Positions 1 to 9,430 of a stretch of DNA of 64,000 nucleotides are shown in pieces. The number at the start of each line of letters is the position of its first letter. Positions within the stretch are counted from its first letter, which is position 1. The notes beneath the pieces are model-generated. The model saw nothing but the letters and a program-made list of their open reading frames with translations, did not search any database and was not told the origin of the DNA. A program made the position numbers and the translations under genes. The stretch comes from UBA4742 sp963773335 (GTDB taxonomy: Bacteria > Actinomycetota > Acidimicrobiia > Acidimicrobiales > Acidimicrobilacustridaceae), in NCBI GenBank assembly GCA_963773335.1, contig CAVZAT010000007.1, positions 62,001 through 126,000 of the forward strand, read 5' to 3'.

Positions 1-1312
1 GCGAGCCCAGCGCGAGCTGGGCGTCGATGTGCCGGTCGAGGCTGTCGAGGCCTACGAGAAGGTGGTCGAGCTGGTCGACCTCGACTCCATCGAGGCGCGC
101 GAGCGGGTGACCCGCCACGACGTCAAGGCTCGCATCGAGGAGTTCTCGGCGCTGGCCGGGTACGAGCACATCCACAAGGGCATGACGTCTCGCGACCTGA
201 CCGAGAACGTGGAGCAGCTCCAGATCCGATCCTCGCTCCAGCTTGTCCGCGATCGGATGGTCACCGCCCTGGCCCGCTTGGCCGAGCTGGCCTCGGCCGA
301 TGCCGAGCTGGTGATGGTGGGTCGCTCCCACAACGTGGCCGCCCAGGCCACGACCCTGGGCAAGCGCTTGGCCAACGCCGGCCAGGAGCTGCTGGTGGCC
401 TATCAGCGGGTCGACCAACTGATCGAGCGCTACCCCCTGCGGGGGCTCAAGGGCCCGGTGGGCACCCAGCAGGATCAGCTCGACCTGCTCGACGGTGACC
501 TGGAGCGGCTCGACCTGCTGGAGGAGGCGGTGGCCCGCCATCTCGGCTTCGACCACGTGCTGGCCAATGTGGGTCAGGTCTACCCGCGGTCGCTCGACCT
601 GGACGTGGTGTCGGCCCTGGTGCAGGCGGCGGCCGCGCCGTCGAGCCTGGCGCTCACCATCCGCCTGATGGCGGGCCAGGAGCTGGCCACCGAAGGCTTC
701 GTCGAGGGCCAGGTGGGGTCCTCGGCCATGCCCCACAAGATGAACACCCGGTCCTGCGAGCGCGTCAACGGGCTCGAGGTGGTGCTGCGGGGCTACCTGA
801 CGATGGTGGCCGGGCTGGCTGGTGACCAGTGGAACGAGGGCGACGTGAGTTGCTCGGTGGTGCGTCGGGTCGCGCTGCCTGACGCCTTCTTCGCCACCGA
901 CGGTCTGTTCGAGACCTTCTTGTCGGTGCTCGACGAGTTCGGCGCCTACCCGGCGGTCATCGAGCGCGAGCTCGAGCGCTACCTGCCGTTCCTGGCCACC
1001 ACCAAGGTCCTCATGGCGGCGGTGCGGGCCGGGGTGGGGCGCGAGCAGGCCCACGAGGCCATCAAGGAGCACGCGGTAGGGGTAGCACTGGCTCAGCGGC
1101 AGCAGGGCAGCGTCGGCAACGACCTGGTGACGAGGCTGGCCGCCGATCCCCGGTTGGGTCTGGACGCCGGCGCCCTGGAAGGCCTGCTGGCCGATCCGCT
1201 GGACTTCGTCGGTGCAGCCCCCCACCAGGTGGCCGCCTTCGTCGCTGCGGTCGAGCCCGTCGTGGTCGCCCATCCCGAGGCGGCCGCCTACCACCCGGCT
1301 CCCATCCTGTGA
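1..1312 (+). CDS. purB: Adenylosuccinate lyase, 5' end cut off by window
   Basis: Cleaves SAICAR and adenylosuccinate, releasing fumarate, in cytosolic purine synthesis. The reading frame is open from base 2, so the true start lies outside the window. The fumarase/aspartase-superfamily loop GSSAMPHKMN is encoded near bases 715-745, and the N-terminal segment HKGMTSRDLTEN is typical of PurB. About 436 residues are visible, so only a short N-terminal piece is missing. It heads the purB-purC-purS-purQ row, with purC 57 bases downstream. No frameshift is seen. The family assignment is secure. Confidence 0.96.
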   Translation, partial: RAQRELGVDVPVEAVEAYEKVVELVDLDSIEARERVTRHDVKARIEEFSALAGYEHIHKGMTSRDLTENVEQLQIRSSLQLVRDRMVTALARLAELASADAELVMVGRSHNVAAQATTLGKRLANAGQELLVAYQRVDQLIERYPLRGLKGPVGTQQDQLDLLDGDLERLDLLEEAVARHLGFDHVLANVGQVYPRSLDLDVVSALVQAAAAPSSLALTIRLMAGQELATEGFVEGQVGSSAMPHKMNTRSCERVNGLEVVLRGYLTMVAGLAGDQWNEGDVSCSVVRRVALPDAFFATDGLFETFLSVLDEFGAYPAVIERELERYLPFLATTKVLMAAVRAGVGREQAHEAIKEHAVGVALAQRQQGSVGNDLVTRLAADPRLGLDAGALEGLLADPLDFVGAAPHQVAAFVAAVEPVVVAHPEAAAYHPAPIL

Positions 1313-1369
1313 GCATCGGCGCCGGCCGGGTGGCCCCGTTCCCCGAACCATGACAGCCAAGGAGCATCA

Positions 1370-2266
1370 GTGACGGTCGAGGTCGAACTCCCACACCTCT
1401 ATTCGGGCAAGGTCCGTGACATCTACGACGCCGGGGACGACCGGCTCCTACTGGTCACCTCGGATCGGATCTCCGCCTTCGACGTGGTGATGAACGAGCC
1501 CATCACCGACAAGGGCCGGGTGCTCACGGCCATGTCGGCGTTCTGGTTCGACGAGTTGTCCGACGTGGCGCCCAGCCACCTGATATCCACCGACCTGGCC
1601 GATTTGCCCGCCGGGGCGAAACGGCCCGAGTTGGCCGGGCGGATCATGCTGTGTCGCCGGGCCGAGATGCTGCCGCTGGAATGCATCGTCCGCGGTTACA
1701 TCACGGGGTCAGCCTGGAAGGAGTACCGCACCCGCGGCACGATGCACGGCGCGGTCCTGCCTGAGGGGCTGCTGGAGTCCTCGCCACTGCCCGAGCCGGT
1801 CTTCACGCCGTCGACCAAGGCAGCCGAGGGCCATGACGAGAACATCTCGTTCGACCAGGCCGTTGCCCTGGTGGGCGCCGATCTTGCGGCGCGGGCCCGG
1901 GACGTGTCCCTCGAGCTGTACCGACGGGGCGCGGCCCGGGCGCTGGAGCGGGGGATCATCATCGCAGACACCAAGTTCGAGCTCGGCCTGGTGGACGGTG
2001 AGCTGGTCGTGGCCGACGAGGTGTTGACCCCTGACTCGTCGCGCTTCTGGCCGGCGGACGCGGCAACACCGGGTACCACGCCACCGTCGTTCGACAAGCA
2101 GCCGGTGCGAGACTTCCTCGACGGGCTGGACTGGAACAAGCAGCCGCCACCGCCCATGTTGCCCGCCGAGGTCGTCCTGGCGTCGCGAGACCGCTACGTG
2201 GAGGCCTACGAGCGCATCACCGGGCTCGACCTGGACGACTGGCCCGGAGGCACCACCAGCGCCTGA
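1370..2266 (+). CDS. purC: Phosphoribosylaminoimidazole-succinocarboxamide synthase (SAICAR synthetase)
   Basis: Joins CAIR and aspartate with ATP to make SAICAR. The protein is 298 residues, normal for the long SAICAR synthetase type. The N-terminal YSGKVRDIYD segment and the signature IADTKFELG near residue 201 are visible. The GTG start at 1370 is supported by AAGGAG at 1359-1364, so this internal operon gene uses a Shine-Dalgarno site, unlike many first genes in the window. It lies between purB and purS, four bases before purS. Confidence 0.96.
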   Translation: MTVEVELPHLYSGKVRDIYDAGDDRLLLVTSDRISAFDVVMNEPITDKGRVLTAMSAFWFDELSDVAPSHLISTDLADLPAGAKRPELAGRIMLCRRAEMLPLECIVRGYITGSAWKEYRTRGTMHGAVLPEGLLESSPLPEPVFTPSTKAAEGHDENISFDQAVALVGADLAARARDVSLELYRRGAARALERGIIIADTKFELGLVDGELVVADEVLTPDSSRFWPADAATPGTTPPSFDKQPVRDFLDGLDWNKQPPPPMLPAEVVLASRDRYVEAYERITGLDLDDWPGGTTSA

Positions 2267-2270
2267 CAGA

Positions 2271-2546
2271 ATGGCTCCCATGGTGTTCGCGGTGCATGTC
2301 GACGTCCAGCTCCGACCCGGGATCGCGGATCCGCAGGGTTCGACCATCGAGCGCGCCCTGCCCACCTTGGGCTTCGAGGCGATCAGCCGGGTGCGGGTGG
2401 GCAAGAGCATCCGCTTCGAGATCGAGGCGTCCGACGAGGCGACGGCACGCGTCCGGGTCGAGGATCTGTGCGCCCGCTTCCTGGCCAACCCGGTGATCGA
2501 GGACGTCACCATCGAGGTGACCGAGCAGCAGACGGTGGCTCCATGA
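2271..2546 (+). CDS. purS: Phosphoribosylformylglycinamidine synthase, PurS subunit
   Basis: Small structural subunit that bridges PurL and PurQ in the three-part FGAM synthase of Bacillus and actinobacteria. About 91 residues, with the expected pattern: an N-terminal strand VHVDVQLRPGI, DPQGSTIERAL, then IRFEIEA. Two in-frame starts exist, ATG 2271 and ATG 2280; the second puts the conserved strand closer to the N-terminus. The stop overlaps the purQ start as ATGA at 2543-2546, so translation of the two is likely coupled. Confidence 0.94.
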   Translation: MAPMVFAVHVDVQLRPGIADPQGSTIERALPTLGFEAISRVRVGKSIRFEIEASDEATARVRVEDLCARFLANPVIEDVTIEVTEQQTVAP

Positions 2547-3208
2547 GCGTCCGGGTCGGCGTGGTGCTGTTCCCCGGTTCCAACTGCGAGCAGGACGCGG
2601 TCGACGCCATCGACCAGCTTGGTGGCCGGGCCGAGATCCTGTGGCACGCCGACTCGTCGCTGGGCGGGGTGGATGCGGTGGTCGTGCCCGGTGGCTTCGC
2701 CCACGGCGATTACCTGCGTCCCGGCGCCATCGCCCGCTTCTCACCCATCATGGGTGCGGTGGTGGCCTTCGCCCGGTCGGGCGGACCGGTTGTGGGCATC
2801 TGCAACGGTTTCCAGGTGCTCACCGAGGCCGGGTTGTTGCCGGGGGCCCTGCAGAAGAACCGGGGCCTGAAGTTCCTGTGCACCACCGTCGGGGTGCGGG
2901 TCGAGTCCACGGACTCCGTCCTGACCGCCGCGGCCGCGTCGGGGTCGGTGCTCCAGCTGCCCATCAACCACTTCGAGGGCAACTACACCTGCTCGTCCGA
3001 GGTGCTCGACGAGCTGCGAGCGGAGGATCGGGTGGTGTTGCGCTACACGCACAACCCCAACGGATCGATGGACGACATCGCTGGGGTCTGCTCCGCCGAA
3101 CGCAACGTGGTTGGGCTCATGCCCCACCCCGAACGGGCTTCGGCCGACCTGCTGGGCAGCTGCGACGGTGTCCCCCTGTTGCAGTCGCTGCTCAAGGCCG
3201 CGGCGTAG
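2543..3208 (+). CDS. purQ: Phosphoribosylformylglycinamidine synthase, glutaminase subunit PurQ
   Basis: Class I glutamine amidotransferase that supplies ammonia to PurL. The start at ATG 2543 is set by the ATGA overlap with purS and by the conserved N-terminus RVGVVLFPGSNCEQD; a longer upstream frame exists but runs inside purS. The nucleophile Cys87 lies in GICNGFQVL and the His/Glu partners in LMPHPERA near the C-terminus. 221 residues is the usual length for the stand-alone subunit. Confidence 0.96.
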   Translation: MSVRVGVVLFPGSNCEQDAVDAIDQLGGRAEILWHADSSLGGVDAVVVPGGFAHGDYLRPGAIARFSPIMGAVVAFARSGGPVVGICNGFQVLTEAGLLPGALQKNRGLKFLCTTVGVRVESTDSVLTAAAASGSVLQLPINHFEGNYTCSSEVLDELRAEDRVVLRYTHNPNGSMDDIAGVCSAERNVVGLMPHPERASADLLGSCDGVPLLQSLLKAAA

Positions 3209-3221
3209 ATTCGGGTCGGCC

Positions 3222-3256
3222 GGTCCCACCCATCCCCCTGGGGGACCGGTGGGATC
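3222..3256. terminator. Hairpin between convergent genes
   Basis: GGTCCCACC at 3222-3230 pairs with GGTGGGATC at 3248-3256 with one wobble. It sits between the convergent purQ and reverse-strand gene 3272-3688. There is no T-run, so termination is inferred from position and fold only. Confidence 0.4.
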
Positions 3257-3271
3257 GAACCAGGCGATGGG

Positions 3272-3688
3272 TCAGGAGCTGCGCGAGATCCCCGCAGAAC
3301 GCAGTACCGCGTCGGGCACACCCACCTCGCGCCAGGCCGTATAGCCGATGCCCTTGCGCTCGCCGTAGGCCTTGGCCGAGGCCACGAACTCGGCCTCGAG
3401 TGCGGAGAGGTCGACCGCGTTCTGGGCGGCGCTCAACTCGCGCTGGAGATCGAGCCGCTCCTGGGCGAGTTGGAGACGCTTCAGCTGGTCACCATCGGCG
3501 TACTCGGCATCGATCTTGGCCAGGCGCTTCGTCATCGAATCGGGGGTGCGCTTGCGGCCCCGCTTCGGCTTGTGCGCCTCGATCGCCTCGAGGTAGTTGC
3601 GCACGGCTCGACCCTGGGCTCGCCCTTCGGCCAGGGCAGCCTTGTGCGAGTCGGACATGGTCGTCTTCTTGCGTTTCGTGGTAGGCAT
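3272..3688 (-). CDS. Conserved hypothetical protein with basic N-terminus
   Basis: 138 residues, function not recognised. The first 12 residues are strongly basic (MPTTKRKKTT), followed by a charged, probably helical region with KPKRGRKRTPD near residue 40, a leucine/glutamate-rich stretch that could be a coiled coil, and a C-terminal YTAWREVGVP segment. I recall similar proteins of unknown function in actinobacteria, but no database check was made. It is antiparallel to and splits the pur row, sits convergent to purQ, and has its own AT-rich promoter at 3707-3734. A nucleic-acid-binding role would fit the charge but is only a guess. Confidence 0.7.
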   Translation of the reverse strand: MPTTKRKKTTMSDSHKAALAEGRAQGRAVRNYLEAIEAHKPKRGRKRTPDSMTKRLAKIDAEYADGDQLKRLQLAQERLDLQRELSAAQNAVDLSALEAEFVASAKAYGERKGIGYTAWREVGVPDAVLRSAGISRSS

Positions 3689-3706
3689 ACCAGTCAGATG
3701 ATCACA

Positions 3707-3734
3707 CTTATATGAAGGATTGCAAGCCTTGTAA
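3707..3734 (-). promoter_or_regulatory. Sigma70-like promoter of the reverse-strand gene
   Basis: On the reverse strand a -35-like TTACAA (3734-3729) and a -10-like TATAAG (3712-3707) are separated by 16 bases, in an AT-rich patch unusual for this window. The gene starts about 19 bases downstream at 3688. Confidence 0.55.
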
Positions 3735-3822
3735 CCGCAGCATTACATCTTGAGCGAATTCCGTTGGAATCGGCGGGTTCCGACTAGGCGTCGGCCCGAC
3801 CGACACCGCCGGTCTGCTCGGG

Positions 3823-3828
3823 TAGCGT
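3823..3828 (+). promoter_or_regulatory. Leaderless-type -10 of purL
   Basis: TAGCGT lies 6 bases before the purL ATG. There is no Shine-Dalgarno, so transcription probably begins at or next to the start codon. Confidence 0.45.
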
Positions 3829-3834
3829 GCCGGT

Positions 3835-6081
3835 ATGCCTGCATCCCTGCACCGCGCCCTCGGGTTGACCGACGAAGAGGCGGCCGACATCGAGCGCATC
3901 CTCGGACGTCGGCCCAACCACCTCGAGTTGGCCATGTACGCGGTCATGTGGTCCGAGCACTGCTCGTACAAGTCTTCGCGCATTCACCTCCGCCGGCTCC
4001 CTACAGAGGCGGAATGGGTGCTGGTCGGGCCGGGTGAGAACGCCGGGGTGGTCGACGTGGGCGATGGCATCGCCGCCGCCCTGCGCATCGAGAGCCACAA
4101 CCACCCGTCGGCCATCGAGCCGTACCAGGGGGCAGCCACCGGGGCCGGGGGCATCCTGCGCGACATCTTCACCATGGGTGCGCGGCCCATCGCGTTGATG
4201 GACCCGCTGCGCCTCGGCCCGCTCGACGATGCCCGTAGCCGCTGGATCGCCGAAGGAGTGGTCAGCGGGATCTCGGGCTACGGCAACTCGGTGGGCGTGC
4301 CCACAGTCGGTGGTGAGACCGTCTTCGACGAGACGTTCGCGGAGAACCCACTGGTCAACGTGTTGTGCCTGGGCATCCTGCCGACCGATCGCCTGGTGCT
4401 GGGTGCAGCCACTGGGGTGGGCAACCTGGCCGTGCTCCTGGGGTCGACCACCGGTCGCGACGGCATCGGCGGCGTGAGCGTGCTGGCCTCGGCGGGGTTC
4501 TCCGACGACGCCGAGGACGCGGCCAAGCGACCCAGCGTGCAGGTGGGGGATCCCTACGAGGAGAAGCGGCTGATCGAGGCGTGCCTGGCGCTGCTCGACG
4601 CCGGCCTGGTGGTCGGCATCCAGGACCTGGGCGGTGCGGGCCTCACCTGTGCCACGAGCGAGACGGCGTCGCGAGGTGGGGTGGGCATGGACGTGGACGT
4701 CACCGCCGTCCCCCGTCGCGAACCGGGTATGGAGCCCTTCGAAGTCCTGACCAGTGAGTCCCAAGAGCGCATGTTGGCCATCGTCGAACCGGCCGACCTC
4801 GAACAGGTGCTGGCCATCTGCGCGCGGTGGGACGTGCGGGCCTCAGTCATCGGTCGGGTCACCGCCGGCCCGTCGGACCCGACAGCCGAGGGGTCGGGTG
4901 GTCGCCTGCGCATCCTCGACGGCTGGGACGGGGACGTGCTGGCCGACGTGCCCGCGGCCTCGCTGCACGAGGACGCGCCCCTCTACGACCGCACGCGCCA
5001 GGCGCCGTCGGGATGGGATCCCGCCACCCGGACGCTCGCAGGTCCGCCGATGCCCGAGGGGTCCGTCGATCCCGGTGCAGATCTGGTCGACATGCTCATG
5101 GACACCTCGTGGGTGTGGAGCCAATACGACCATCAGCTGTTCTTGAATACCGTCGAGGGACCAGGCGGTGATGCCACCCTGCTGCGGCTGCGTCATCCGG
5201 TGACCGGGGCCGACACCGGCCGCGGTCTGGCCTTGACCACCGACGGCAACCATGGCTGGTGTGCGGTGGATCCGCGCCAGGGAACGGCGTTGACGGTGGC
5301 CGAATCCTTGCTCAACCTGGCCTGTGTGGGGGCGCGGCCGTTGGCCGTGGTGAACTGCCTCAACTTCGGCAATCCCACCCATCCCGAGGTCATGTGGCAG
5401 CTGTCGGAGGCCATCGACGGCATGTCCGAGGCCTGCCGGGCGTTCGGGCTCCCGGTCATCGGGGGCAATGTCAGCCTGTACAACGAGTCCCGGGGCGCCG
5501 ACATCGACCCCAGCCCGGTCATCGGGATGCTGGGGCTGGTCGACCGGCTCGATTCGCGCCCGCCGGGGGCGAGGTTGATCGAGGGGGGCCGCCTGGTCCT
5601 GGTCGGGGTCACCCAGGACGAGCTGAGCGGCTCGCTTTGGGCTCGGGGCCGGGGCCATCGCGGCGGGCGACTGCCGGCGCTGGACGTGGCCATGCACCTG
5701 GCGGTGGCCGATGCCGTGCGGTCCTTGGTGGCCGGCGGCCTGCTCGTGGGGGCCCACGACGTGGGATCGGGCGGCGTGGGGGCGGCGTTGGCCGAGATGG
5801 CGGTGCGCGGCGGCGTCGGGTTCACCGCGGCGCGCCTGCACTCCCACGTCGACCTGTTCGCCGAGTCGCCGTCCCGCGTCGTGTTGTGCGTCGATCCCGA
5901 TCGCCTGACCCCGGTGCTCAACGTGTTGGACCAGGCGGGCGTGCCGTCCCAGCGCATCGGTGTGGCCGGCGGCGATCGGCTCTCGGTCAAGGACCTGTTC
6001 GACCTGAGCCTGGCCGACGCCACCGAGCGTTGGCGTCGGCGGATCCCCGACGCCCTGGGCGCAGGCACCGTGGCTTCCTGA
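3835..6081 (+). CDS. purL: Phosphoribosylformylglycinamidine synthase, PurL subunit
   Basis: ATP-dependent synthetase subunit that turns FGAR into FGAM with ammonia from PurQ. 748 residues, the short form that needs separate PurS and PurQ, both encoded just upstream. MWSEHCSYKSSR near residue 38 contains the conserved active-site His42. Two AIR-synthase-type ATP-binding halves follow, with GGNVSLYNE in the second half and GAHDVGSGG near the C-terminus. The reading frame is intact. A TAGCGT hexamer precedes the ATG by 6 bases. It forms a separate transcription unit from purQ because of the intervening reverse gene. Confidence 0.96.
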   Translation: MPASLHRALGLTDEEAADIERILGRRPNHLELAMYAVMWSEHCSYKSSRIHLRRLPTEAEWVLVGPGENAGVVDVGDGIAAALRIESHNHPSAIEPYQGAATGAGGILRDIFTMGARPIALMDPLRLGPLDDARSRWIAEGVVSGISGYGNSVGVPTVGGETVFDETFAENPLVNVLCLGILPTDRLVLGAATGVGNLAVLLGSTTGRDGIGGVSVLASAGFSDDAEDAAKRPSVQVGDPYEEKRLIEACLALLDAGLVVGIQDLGGAGLTCATSETASRGGVGMDVDVTAVPRREPGMEPFEVLTSESQERMLAIVEPADLEQVLAICARWDVRASVIGRVTAGPSDPTAEGSGGRLRILDGWDGDVLADVPAASLHEDAPLYDRTRQAPSGWDPATRTLAGPPMPEGSVDPGADLVDMLMDTSWVWSQYDHQLFLNTVEGPGGDATLLRLRHPVTGADTGRGLALTTDGNHGWCAVDPRQGTALTVAESLLNLACVGARPLAVVNCLNFGNPTHPEVMWQLSEAIDGMSEACRAFGLPVIGGNVSLYNESRGADIDPSPVIGMLGLVDRLDSRPPGARLIEGGRLVLVGVTQDELSGSLWARGRGHRGGRLPALDVAMHLAVADAVRSLVAGGLLVGAHDVGSGGVGAALAEMAVRGGVGFTAARLHSHVDLFAESPSRVVLCVDPDRLTPVLNVLDQAGVPSQRIGVAGGDRLSVKDLFDLSLADATERWRRRIPDALGAGTVAS

Positions 6082-6089
6082 CGGCTCGG

Positions 6090-6095
6090 TAGACT
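6090..6095 (+). promoter_or_regulatory. Leaderless-type -10 of purF
   Basis: TAGACT lies 7 bases before the GTG start at 6103. No Shine-Dalgarno is seen. Confidence 0.45.
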
Positions 6096-6102
6096 GGCCT
6101 TC

Positions 6103-7714
6103 GTGATCCCCCCCGAAACCGCCCTGGACCCGTCGCGTCCATCCGGCGCTGGCATGGATCAACTCGGCTCAGCCGAGCGTCCACCCGGATCGGAGGACGA
6201 CACCCCGCACGAAGCGTGCGGCGTGTTCGGCGTCTACGCCCCCGGCCAACCGGTGGCGCATCTGACCTACCTGGGCCTGTACGCCCTGCAGCACCGCGGC
6301 CAGGAGGCCGCGGGCATGGCGGTCAGCGACGGCGAGACCATCACCGTGGTCAAGGACATGGGCCTGGTGTCCAACGCCTTCGACGATCGCACGCTGGCCG
6401 CGCTGACCGGTCATCTGGCCATCGGCCACGACCGGTACTCCACCACCGGGTCGAGCAACTGGCGCAACGCCCAGCCCGTCTACCGCGACGTGGGGGCCCA
6501 CACCTTCGCCCTGGGCCACAACGGCAACCTGGTCAACACCGAGCAGCTGGCGGCCGACGCCGGGATGTTGCCGGGGGCGATCACCAGCGACAGCGACGTG
6601 GTGGCTGAGCTCTTGGCCAACGAACTGGGCCGCCACCCCGAGGCCAGCTCGGACGGACGGGCCCTCGAGCGGGCCCTGCTCGAGGTGCTGCCCACCTTGT
6701 CCGGCGCCTTCTCCTTCGTGCTGATGGACGAGGGCCACATCGTCGGGGTCCGCGATCCCCACGGCTTCCGGCCCCTGTGCCTGGGCAAGCTCGACAACGG
6801 CTGGGTGCTGGCGTCGGAGAGCCCTGCCCTCGACGTCGTCGGGGCGCACTTCGTGCGTGAGCTCGAACCGGGCGAGATGGTCATCATCGACGCGTCCGGC
6901 TACCGCTCGGTGCGAGCCTTCCCCGCCGGCGAGGTCGAGCCCAAGCTGTGCGTGTTCGAGTTCGTCTACTTCGCCCGCCCGGACTCCACTCTCTACGGCC
7001 AGAGCGTCCACCGGGCCCGCGTCCGCATGGGCGAGGAGCTGGCCGATCAGGCCCCGCGTCGAGGCCGACCTGGTCATGGGGGTGCCCGAGTCGGGCATGC
7101 CCGCGGCCGAGGGCTACGCCCGTCGCAGCGGCATCCCCTTCGGCCAGGGCCTGGTCAAGAACCGATACATCGGTCGCACGTTCATCGCGCCCAACCAGGA
7201 GATGCGTGCCCTGGGTGTGCGCATGAAGCTCAACCCGCTGCGCGACAACATCGAGGGCAAACGCCTGGTCGTGCTCGACGACTCGATCGTGCGGGGGACC
7301 ACCAGCCGGGCCATCGTGAGCATGTTGCGCGAGGCCGGAGCGGCCGAAGTCCACCTGCGCCTGTCGTCGCCGCCCTACCGGTGGCCCTGCTACTACGGCA
7401 TGGACACCGGCAACCGGGGCGAGCTCATCGCCGCCAACATGAGCGTGGAGGAGATCCGCGCCTACCTCAATGTCGACACTCTGGCCTACCTGGCCCTGGA
7501 TCGACTCGTCAACGCCACCGGCGCGGTGGGCGCCGGCTTCTGCGACGCCTGCCTCAGCGGCAACTACCCGGTCGAGGTGCCCATCAGCCTGCGCAAGGAC
7601 GTGCTCGAGGTCGAGCCGATCGACGAGGCGCCCCAGCCCCTGCCCGGTCTGTCACTGCTGAGCGACGACGAGGCGTCGCTCCCGGCTGCACACGCCCGAC
7701 GCAGCCGACGCTGA
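6103..7714 (+). CDS. purF: Amidophosphoribosyltransferase (frameshifted in this sequence)
   Basis: First committed step of purine synthesis: PRPP plus glutamine gives phosphoribosylamine. From GTG 6103 there is a propeptide of 38 residues and then the N-terminal nucleophile Cys39 in EACGVFG. The phosphoribosyltransferase half carries the PRPP motif VVLDDSIVRGTT, and FCDACLSGNYP follows. The frame breaks near 7057: the first frame reads to LADQAP and the remainder (ADLVMGVPESG onward) is one frame further on, as if one extra C stood at 7057. Because both halves are perfectly conserved and the enzyme is essential, a sequence error is more likely than a pseudogene. purM follows after 10 bases. 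Confidence 0.93.
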
Positions 7715-7724
7715 GCGGGGCCAC

Positions 7725-8756
7725 ATGGGCGAGACCTACGAGGGGGCGGGCGTCAGCATCTCGGCGGGCGAGGAGGCCGTCGAGCGGATCAAGGCCAAGG
7801 TGCGGTCGACGTTCCGCCCCGAGGTCATCGGCGACATCGGTGGGTTCGGGGGCCTGTTCGGCTTCGACACCACCCGGTACCGCCAGCCCGTGCTGGTGTC
7901 GGCCACCGACGGGGTCGGGACCAAGGCCCTGGTGGCCCAGGCCGCCAGCAGGTTCGACACGATCGGGGTCGACCTGGTGGCCATGTGCGTCGACGACCTG
8001 GTCTGCCAGGGGGCCGAGCCCCTGTTCTTCCTGGACTACATCGCGGTCGGCCGACTCGATCCCGATCACATCGAACAGCTCGTCGAGGGCGTGGCCGAGG
8101 GTTGCCGCCAGGCCGGTTGTGCACTGATCGGCGGCGAGATGGCCGAGCACCCGGGGGCCATGGAACCGGGTGAGTTCGACCTGGTCGGGTTCGCGGTGGG
8201 CGTGGCCGAGCGCGACCAGCTCATCACCGGCGAGTTCGTGGCCCCCGGCGACGTGCTCATCGGGCTGCCTTCGCCCAGCCTGCGCTCGAACGGCTACTCG
8301 TTGGCTCGTCGGATCCTGTTCGAGGTGGCCGGTCGGTCGCTCGATGATCCCGCCTACCCGGGAGCGCACCACACCCTGGCCGACGAGCTGCTCGAGCCCT
8401 CGGTCATCTACGCGCCGGCGGTGGCCGAGCTGACCCGATCGGTGGACGTGCGGGCTGTGGCCCACATCACCGGGGGTGGGATCCCCGGCAACCTGGTCCG
8501 GGTGCTTCCGGCGGGAGCGGATGCGGTGGTGGATCGCTCGGCCTGGGAGCCGCCGCGGATATTCGGCGAGCTCCAGCAGCTGGGCGCCGTGAGCGACGAG
8601 GAGATGGCCCGCGTCTTCAACCTGGGGATCGGCATGATAGTGGTGGTACCCGAAGGCGAGTCCTACAAGGCGCTGGACGTGCTGCGGGCCGCGGGGCAAC
8701 GAGCCGTGGTCGTCGGTGCGGTCACCACCGGAACCGGCACCGTCGCCCTCACCTGA
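7725..8756 (+). CDS. purM: Phosphoribosylformylglycinamidine cyclo-ligase (AIR synthetase)
   Basis: Closes FGAM to aminoimidazole ribotide using ATP. 343 residues, normal length. The N-terminus YEGAGVSISAGEEAV, the ATP-binding DGVGTKA segment, IGGEMAEHPG and the C-terminal HITGGGIPGNL are all typical of PurM. It begins 10 bases after purF and is probably co-transcribed with it. No abnormalities are seen. Confidence 0.96.
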   Translation: MGETYEGAGVSISAGEEAVERIKAKVRSTFRPEVIGDIGGFGGLFGFDTTRYRQPVLVSATDGVGTKALVAQAASRFDTIGVDLVAMCVDDLVCQGAEPLFFLDYIAVGRLDPDHIEQLVEGVAEGCRQAGCALIGGEMAEHPGAMEPGEFDLVGFAVGVAERDQLITGEFVAPGDVLIGLPSPSLRSNGYSLARRILFEVAGRSLDDPAYPGAHHTLADELLEPSVIYAPAVAELTRSVDVRAVAHITGGGIPGNLVRVLPAGADAVVDRSAWEPPRIFGELQQLGAVSDEEMARVFNLGIGMIVVVPEGESYKALDVLRAAGQRAVVVGAVTTGTGTVALT

Positions 8757-8868
8757 GCGACCTGGTCGGCCCACCCGCTCGAACCCAATGGGGGTGCAGC
8801 TCAGCGACGTCGAGGGCGTCGCGCCGATGACAGGTTGGGCGGTCGGTCGTTGCCGAGGGCGGGAGCGG

Positions 8869-8874
8869 TAGGTT
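8869..8874 (+). promoter_or_regulatory. Leaderless-type -10 of pyrE
   Basis: TAGGTT lies 7 bases before the GTG at 8882. Confidence 0.4.
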
Positions 8875-8881
8875 CGACGGC

Positions 8882-9430
8882 GTGAGCCATGACGCGCTGG
8901 TCCGCCATCTGCTCGACCACTCGGTGCGCACCGGGGACTTCACCCTGAAGTCGGGCCGCCGGAGCACCTGGTTCATCGACTCCAAGCAGACGGTGTGTCG
9001 GCCCGACGGTCTGCTGCTCATGGCCGACCTGGCCCTGGAGGTGATCCCCCAGGAGGTGGGTGCGGTGGGCGGACTCACCGTCGGGGCCGATCCGGTGGCA
9101 TACGGACTGGCTGCGGTGGCCGCCACCCGCGGTCGTGACCTGCGGTCCTTCACCATCCGCAAGGAAGCCAAGGACCACGGCGTGGCCGGGCGGTTGGCCG
9201 GCGCCCTCGAACCAGGCGACCGCGTCGTCATCACCGAAGACACCGTGACCCGGGGCACCTCGCCCCTGGAGGCGGCCCGGGTGGTGCGCGAACTGGGGGC
9301 CACTCCGGTGATGATCCTGGTGGTGGTGGACCGGGGAGGCACGTGCGCGGCCCGCGCCGAGGCCGAGGGCATCGGTTTCCATGCCCTGGTCACTGCCAGG
9401 GATCTGGGCTTCGACTACGAGGGTGCCTGA
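8882..9430 (+). CDS. pyrE: Orotate phosphoribosyltransferase
   Basis: Makes OMP from orotate and PRPP in pyrimidine synthesis. 182 residues. FTLKSGRRSTWFID near residue 19 is the usual PyrE N-terminal segment, and the PRPP-binding loop reads VVITEDTVTRGTS near residue 115. GTG 8882 is chosen because a TAGGTT hexamer lies 7 bases upstream and there is no room for a longer conserved N-terminus. It closes the nucleotide block; a long non-coding stretch follows. Confidence 0.94.
   Translation: MSHDALVRHLLDHSVRTGDFTLKSGRRSTWFIDSKQTVCRPDGLLLMADLALEVIPQEVGAVGGLTVGADPVAYGLAAVAATRGRDLRSFTIRKEAKDHGVAGRLAGALEPGDRVVITEDTVTRGTSPLEAARVVRELGATPVMILVVVDRGGTCAARAEAEGIGFHALVTARDLGFDYEGA

Noticed and set aside
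6103..7714. purF as a pseudogene
   Set aside because: All catalytic motifs are intact on both sides of a single one-base shift, and the enzyme sits in an otherwise complete purine row.
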